DNA of 64,000 nucleotides, from NCBI GenBank assembly GCA_029562645.1, contig JAKQUI010000001.1, forward strand, positions 175,145 through 239,144, written 5' to 3'. Position numbers and translations under genes: made by a program. The notes below the pieces were generated by a model. The model made no database searches, had not been told where the DNA came from, and was given only the letters and a program-made list of their open reading frames with translations. The stretch comes from Spirochaetota bacterium. Lineage in GTDB: Bacteria; Spirochaetota; UBA4802; JAKQUI01. This document shows positions 61,768-64,000 of the stretch, one piece after another (position 1 is the stretch's first letter; each line of letters starts with the position of its first letter).

Positions 61768-62838
61768 TCAGGAGGCAAGTGAAATATTCGCCTGTCTGAG
61801 TTTTTTAAAATAGAGATTCTGTTCAACAAACCAAAAGTCTTTATCGTATTTAAGCATCACACAAATGACCGTGATGAGTTTACGTGATGCAGCGACTACG
61901 GCTTTTCCCGCACACTTCTCCTTCTTCTTGTACATGTAATAATCGACAATAGGGTTGGAATATCGACCGACCTGCGAAAGAACGATTTGGGTAAGGATTT
62001 TCTTGAGAAGCTTCCTTCCCCTCCGGATCCTCCGGTATTTCAAGGAGTCCCCACTTTGGTCAGTTTTTCGCACCAGACCGGCATACGCGGCAATTGCCTT
62101 CTTGCTCGTGAATCGGTCGATAGAACCCCCAAGCTCGCCCGTGATCGCAATAGCCATGAGTTCCCCGATGCCGGGTATCTGCATGAGCCTGCAGACCTGG
62201 CTCCTGGCTACAGGATCACCACGATACATCTCCTTAAGATGGTTCTCAACCTTGAGAATATCGCTGTCCAATTGCTCCAGGTGCGCAAGGCTGGTGGACA
62301 CTTTCAACCGGGTGACCGACGTAACGGGGCTATCAAGCAGCTTTTCACGATGGGCCGGGTTGTCCAGCTGCTTGCGAGCAATGAGTATGCCTTCCTTCTC
62401 CAATGACGTCGTGATCATATTACGCGCCTTGGTCCTCATCTGGACCAGCTTCTCACGAAAGTTCAGCAGCTCGCGCATTTCGCGATACAGAACTGGTGGA
62501 ACATAAATAATCGGGAGCTCTCCATAGCGTAGAAACTTCGCAAGGAGGTACGCATCGTTCATGTCGGTCTTCTTGATGGAGCTCTTTATGACCTTGAACG
62601 CGTAGGTGTTAACAATTTTCACTTCTTTCACGTAAGGGACGACAAGATCGTGAAAGTGATAACAGTTGCTGCCCGCCTCAAAGGCGATTACGTCATCCAG
62701 TTGCAACAGGGATGTAAATCGGATTATCCCCGCTGGATCCATCGCAAATGCATTCTTGACAACAACGTCGCCGTTATCGTCAAGAATGACGGCCGAAAAC
62801 TTCCTCTTTGAAAGATCGACGCCAACGTACCGCATCAT
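61768..62838 (-). CDS. IS110-family transposase (DEDD RuvC-like plus Ser domain)
   Basis: 356 residues from the ATG at 62838, with AAGGAGG seven bases upstream. The N-terminal RuvC-like domain has Asp in VGVDLSKRK, Glu in IAFEAGSNCYHF and Asp in KKTDMNDAYLLAKF. The C-terminal Tnp2 domain has LMQIPGIGELMAIAITGELGG, FTSKKAIAAYAGLV and GRKLLKKILTQ. IS110 enzymes cut through a serine and are guided by a bridge RNA from the element's own end. The frame is complete. Confidence 0.95.
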   Translation of the reverse strand: MMRYVGVDLSKRKFSAVILDDNGDVVVKNAFAMDPAGIIRFTSLLQLDDVIAFEAGSNCYHFHDLVVPYVKEVKIVNTYAFKVIKSSIKKTDMNDAYLLAKFLRYGELPIIYVPPVLYREMRELLNFREKLVQMRTKARNMITTSLEKEGILIARKQLDNPAHREKLLDSPVTSVTRLKVSTSLAHLEQLDSDILKVENHLKEMYRGDPVARSQVCRLMQIPGIGELMAIAITGELGGSIDRFTSKKAIAAYAGLVRKTDQSGDSLKYRRIRRGRKLLKKILTQIVLSQVGRYSNPIVDYYMYKKKEKCAGKAVVAASRKLITVICVMLKYDKDFWFVEQNLYFKKLRQANISLAS

Positions 62839-62879
62839 AGCGTACCTCCTTGAGTATTTTTTAAGGAGGAATGACAAAC

Positions 62880-63050
62880 AGATAGCCGGTTACACTCCAT
62901 ACTCCTATCGAGGCTTTATCGCCTATAGACTCTTGTCGGATGAGGGCTTAAGATTAAACTGTTAGTGGGGCTGGAATAAAACCCAACCGTGTAACAAACC
63001 TTCACCCGCTGTCCGTCAATCCTGCAACTGAACAATGTACAGCATTGACG
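62880..63050 (-). ncRNA. Candidate bridge-RNA region of the IS110 element
   Basis: This non-coding end lies upstream of the transposase, where IS110-group elements encode the bridge RNA. It is rich in stems: CTAT-AGGC/GCCT-ATAG (62905-62928), TGGG/CCCA (about 62966-62985), a closing stem GTTACAC/GTGTAAC (62889-62895 with 62990-62996), and CGTCAAT/ATTGACG (63014-63020 with 63044-63050). Boundaries and strand are inferred. Confidence 0.45.
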
Positions 63051-63120
63051 TTGTATAATCAACTATTGTTCGTCAGGGGCCTGTTAGGTGAAGAATTATA
63101 CGCCCCCACCCTTAAATGAA

Positions 63121-63519
63121 TTACCAAGTTACCTTTAAGCCAAAGTCCTTGTATTGCTGTATTTGTATGTCTTTTGACAATAATATAAAATCATTTTGAA
63201 TACATTGCCAGATTATAATGCGATCAAAAGGATCTTTATGATATGTTTTAGGAAGTTTATAAGAGGAAGAAAGTTCTAGCGGATTTGCATAAAGTAATTC
63301 GATGCCAGATTTTTGAGTAATATCTGGCAAATCGTCCGGCTTAATATTATTGAGTGATATTTTACCTAATCCAAATTTCAATGATATTTCCCAGAAAGAG
63401 AAAATGCTAACAAATATGTTGCAATCTGGATTAAGAATAATTTGTTTAACAATATTTGATAGTTTACGACTATCCAAAAGAGTCCACAGAAGCACATGAG
63501 TATCTAATAAATAATTCAT
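63121..63519 (-). CDS. VapC-type PIN-domain toxin
   Basis: 132 residues. The PIN active-site acids are Asp6 in YLLDTHVLLWTL, Glu in FWEISLKFGLGKI, Asp in YHKDPFDRIIIWQ and Asp in LLSKDIQI. This subfamily usually pairs with Phd/YefM antitoxins, as here. It starts inside the end of the antitoxin gene (ATGA overlap). AT-rich. Confidence 0.9.
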   Translation of the reverse strand: MNYLLDTHVLLWTLLDSRKLSNIVKQIILNPDCNIFVSIFSFWEISLKFGLGKISLNNIKPDDLPDITQKSGIELLYANPLELSSSYKLPKTYHKDPFDRIIIWQCIQNDFILLSKDIQIQQYKDFGLKVTW

Positions 63520-63755
63520 GAATTAAGGAATTCTTCATCAGTTATTGAAAATCTTGAGGATAATTTATATGATGCTTTGTGTTCGAGAATTCCTAGAGTT
63601 CTATGGATTCTCTTTTTGTATTTCTTGTACGGAATAATAACAGCTATTTTCTCTTTCTTCTTTCCAAAAGAAATAGCAATTTCATCCCCTTTCTTTACAT
63701 TTTCGAGGACTTCAGAGAATTTTGACTTAAATTCGCCAACTGGTAATGTTTTCAT
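63516..63755 (-). CDS. Phd/YefM-family antitoxin
   Basis: 79 residues. The N-terminal DNA-binding half has the family pattern (LPVGEFKSKFSEVLENVKKGDEIAISFGKKKEKIAVIIP). The C-terminal tail (TLGILEHKASYKLSSRFSITDEEFL) would bind the toxin. Antitoxin-first order. The ATG lies six bases after a strong -10 box, so the mRNA is predicted to be leaderless. Confidence 0.88.
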   Translation of the reverse strand: MKTLPVGEFKSKFSEVLENVKKGDEIAISFGKKKEKIAVIIPYKKYKKRIHRTLGILEHKASYKLSSRFSITDEEFLNS

Positions 63756-63761
63756 GTTTAG

Positions 63762-63790
63762 AATATAGCATCATGGTGTCAAGTTGTCAA
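63762..63790 (-). promoter_or_regulatory. Promoter of the Phd/VapC operon
   Basis: On the minus strand TTGACA (63790-63785), a 17-base spacer and TATATT (63767-63762). A second TTGACA sits eight bases downstream of the first (63782-63777) as a direct repeat and may be part of the operator. Confidence 0.8.
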
Positions 63791-63829
63791 GTATATATAG
63801 GCAAAAAGTTCATAAAAGTCGAAAGGGGG

Positions 63830-64000
63830 GCGCAGGTACAGCCTCAGGACATAGGTAATACTTTGGCGTCAAGACATGGGTAACACTTTTCCTGCTGCGC
63901 TGCCCCTTTTCGACAAGATAGAGGTGAAAAGGAATGTTTTCAAGTCAATTTCACCGATGAGAGTAGAGTGAAACCAGACGGAAAAGGTAGTGCTCTTTTC
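63830..64000. mobile_element. Probable end of another insertion sequence, cut by the window
   Basis: Two near-identical units, GACATAGGTAATACTTT (63849-63865) and GACATGGGTAACACTTTT (63874-63891), lie in tandem. Reversed, they read like the GTTACCCATGTC-type ends of IS481-like elements. The transposase, if any, would lie to the right. Confidence 0.35.

Larger units (their letters stand above)
61743..63118 (-). mobile_element. IS110-family insertion sequence
   Basis: About 1.37 kb, defined by the transposase, its long non-coding upstream end, and the similar flanks CACCCTAAATG (61743-61753) and CACCCTTAAATG (63107-63118). The family has no terminal inverted repeats, so the exact ends remain uncertain. 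Confidence 0.6.

Noticed and set aside
1..64000. tRNA or rRNA genes
   Set aside because: No cloverleaf or rRNA-like stretch was seen on either strand. Without a covariance search a missed tRNA cannot be fully excluded.

Overview
The window is chromosomal DNA from a GC-rich, diderm (Gram-negative-type) bacterium. It encodes beta-barrel outer-membrane proteins, many lipoproteins, a LolA-like carrier, an RND/MMPL pump, a membrane pyrophosphatase, and many cyclic-di-GMP, PAS and SpoIIE signalling proteins. FecR-domain and DUF1566 proteins, relaxed lipoboxes and 7TM-type sensors would suit an environmental spirochaete (Spirochaetota, Leptospira-like), but no rRNA or universal marker is present, so the phylum is an inference. 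No tRNA, rRNA or CRISPR array was found.

Layout. 1-7.0 kb: a cut-off PDZ/7TM/GAF sensor, a FecR protein, a DUF1566 surface protein, a small exported protein and a lower-GC AAA/DUF4143 ATPase flanked by a 20-bp direct repeat. 7.2-11.7 kb: an EamA exporter, a PIN/ribbon-helix-helix toxin-antitoxin pair, an amidohydrolase, and an XRE-cupin regulator overlapping an acyl-CoA dehydrogenase. 11.8-19.2 kb: an envelope export system consisting of a LolA-like protein, a divergent TetR regulator, a beta-barrel protein split at a dnaX-like A AAA AAG slippery site, a large lipoprotein with calcium-loop-like motifs, and an MMPL pump. 19.2-28.9 kb: a GGDEF protein, a MetH-activation-like protein, a 7TM-AraC regulator, DUF2809, an unknown membrane protein, a lipid-binding-like protein, a hybrid histidine kinase, a cyclophilin and two very small genes. 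29-34.3 kb: K+-dependent membrane pyrophosphatase, lipoprotein, Cdd1-like HhH protein, AlkD and QueE. 34.2-48.9 kb: two radical SAM proteins, a GGDEF-EAL protein, an AEC transporter, a WD40 protein, a thioesterase, an ABC exporter and a 1180-residue PAS/GAF/SpoIIE protein.

49-57.5 kb looks like a sigma-54 regulon. amtB-glnK (minus strand) and an outer-membrane barrel gene (plus strand) each have a canonical -24/-12 promoter, followed in both cases by the same 13 bases. A NifA-type activator (GAF, sigma-54 AAA, Fis HTH) lies next to the barrel gene. A GTTAC-N6-GTTAA motif occurs upstream of all three transcription units. AlsT, TatC and an SH3 lipoprotein lie between them.

57.5-60.7 kb holds a GGDEF/TPR pair and an unusual protein joining a KaiC-like domain without Walker A to an XRE helix-turn-helix and a cupin. 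From 61 kb to the end the DNA is AT-rich and mobile: a DUF3592 gene between inverted repeats, an IS110 element with a structured non-coding end where a bridge RNA is expected, a Phd/VapC toxin-antitoxin operon, and what looks like the end of another insertion sequence.

Most genes have strong Shine-Dalgarno sequences. Both toxin-antitoxin operons, and possibly the AraC gene, instead have the -10 box six to eight bases before the start codon, which predicts leaderless mRNAs.
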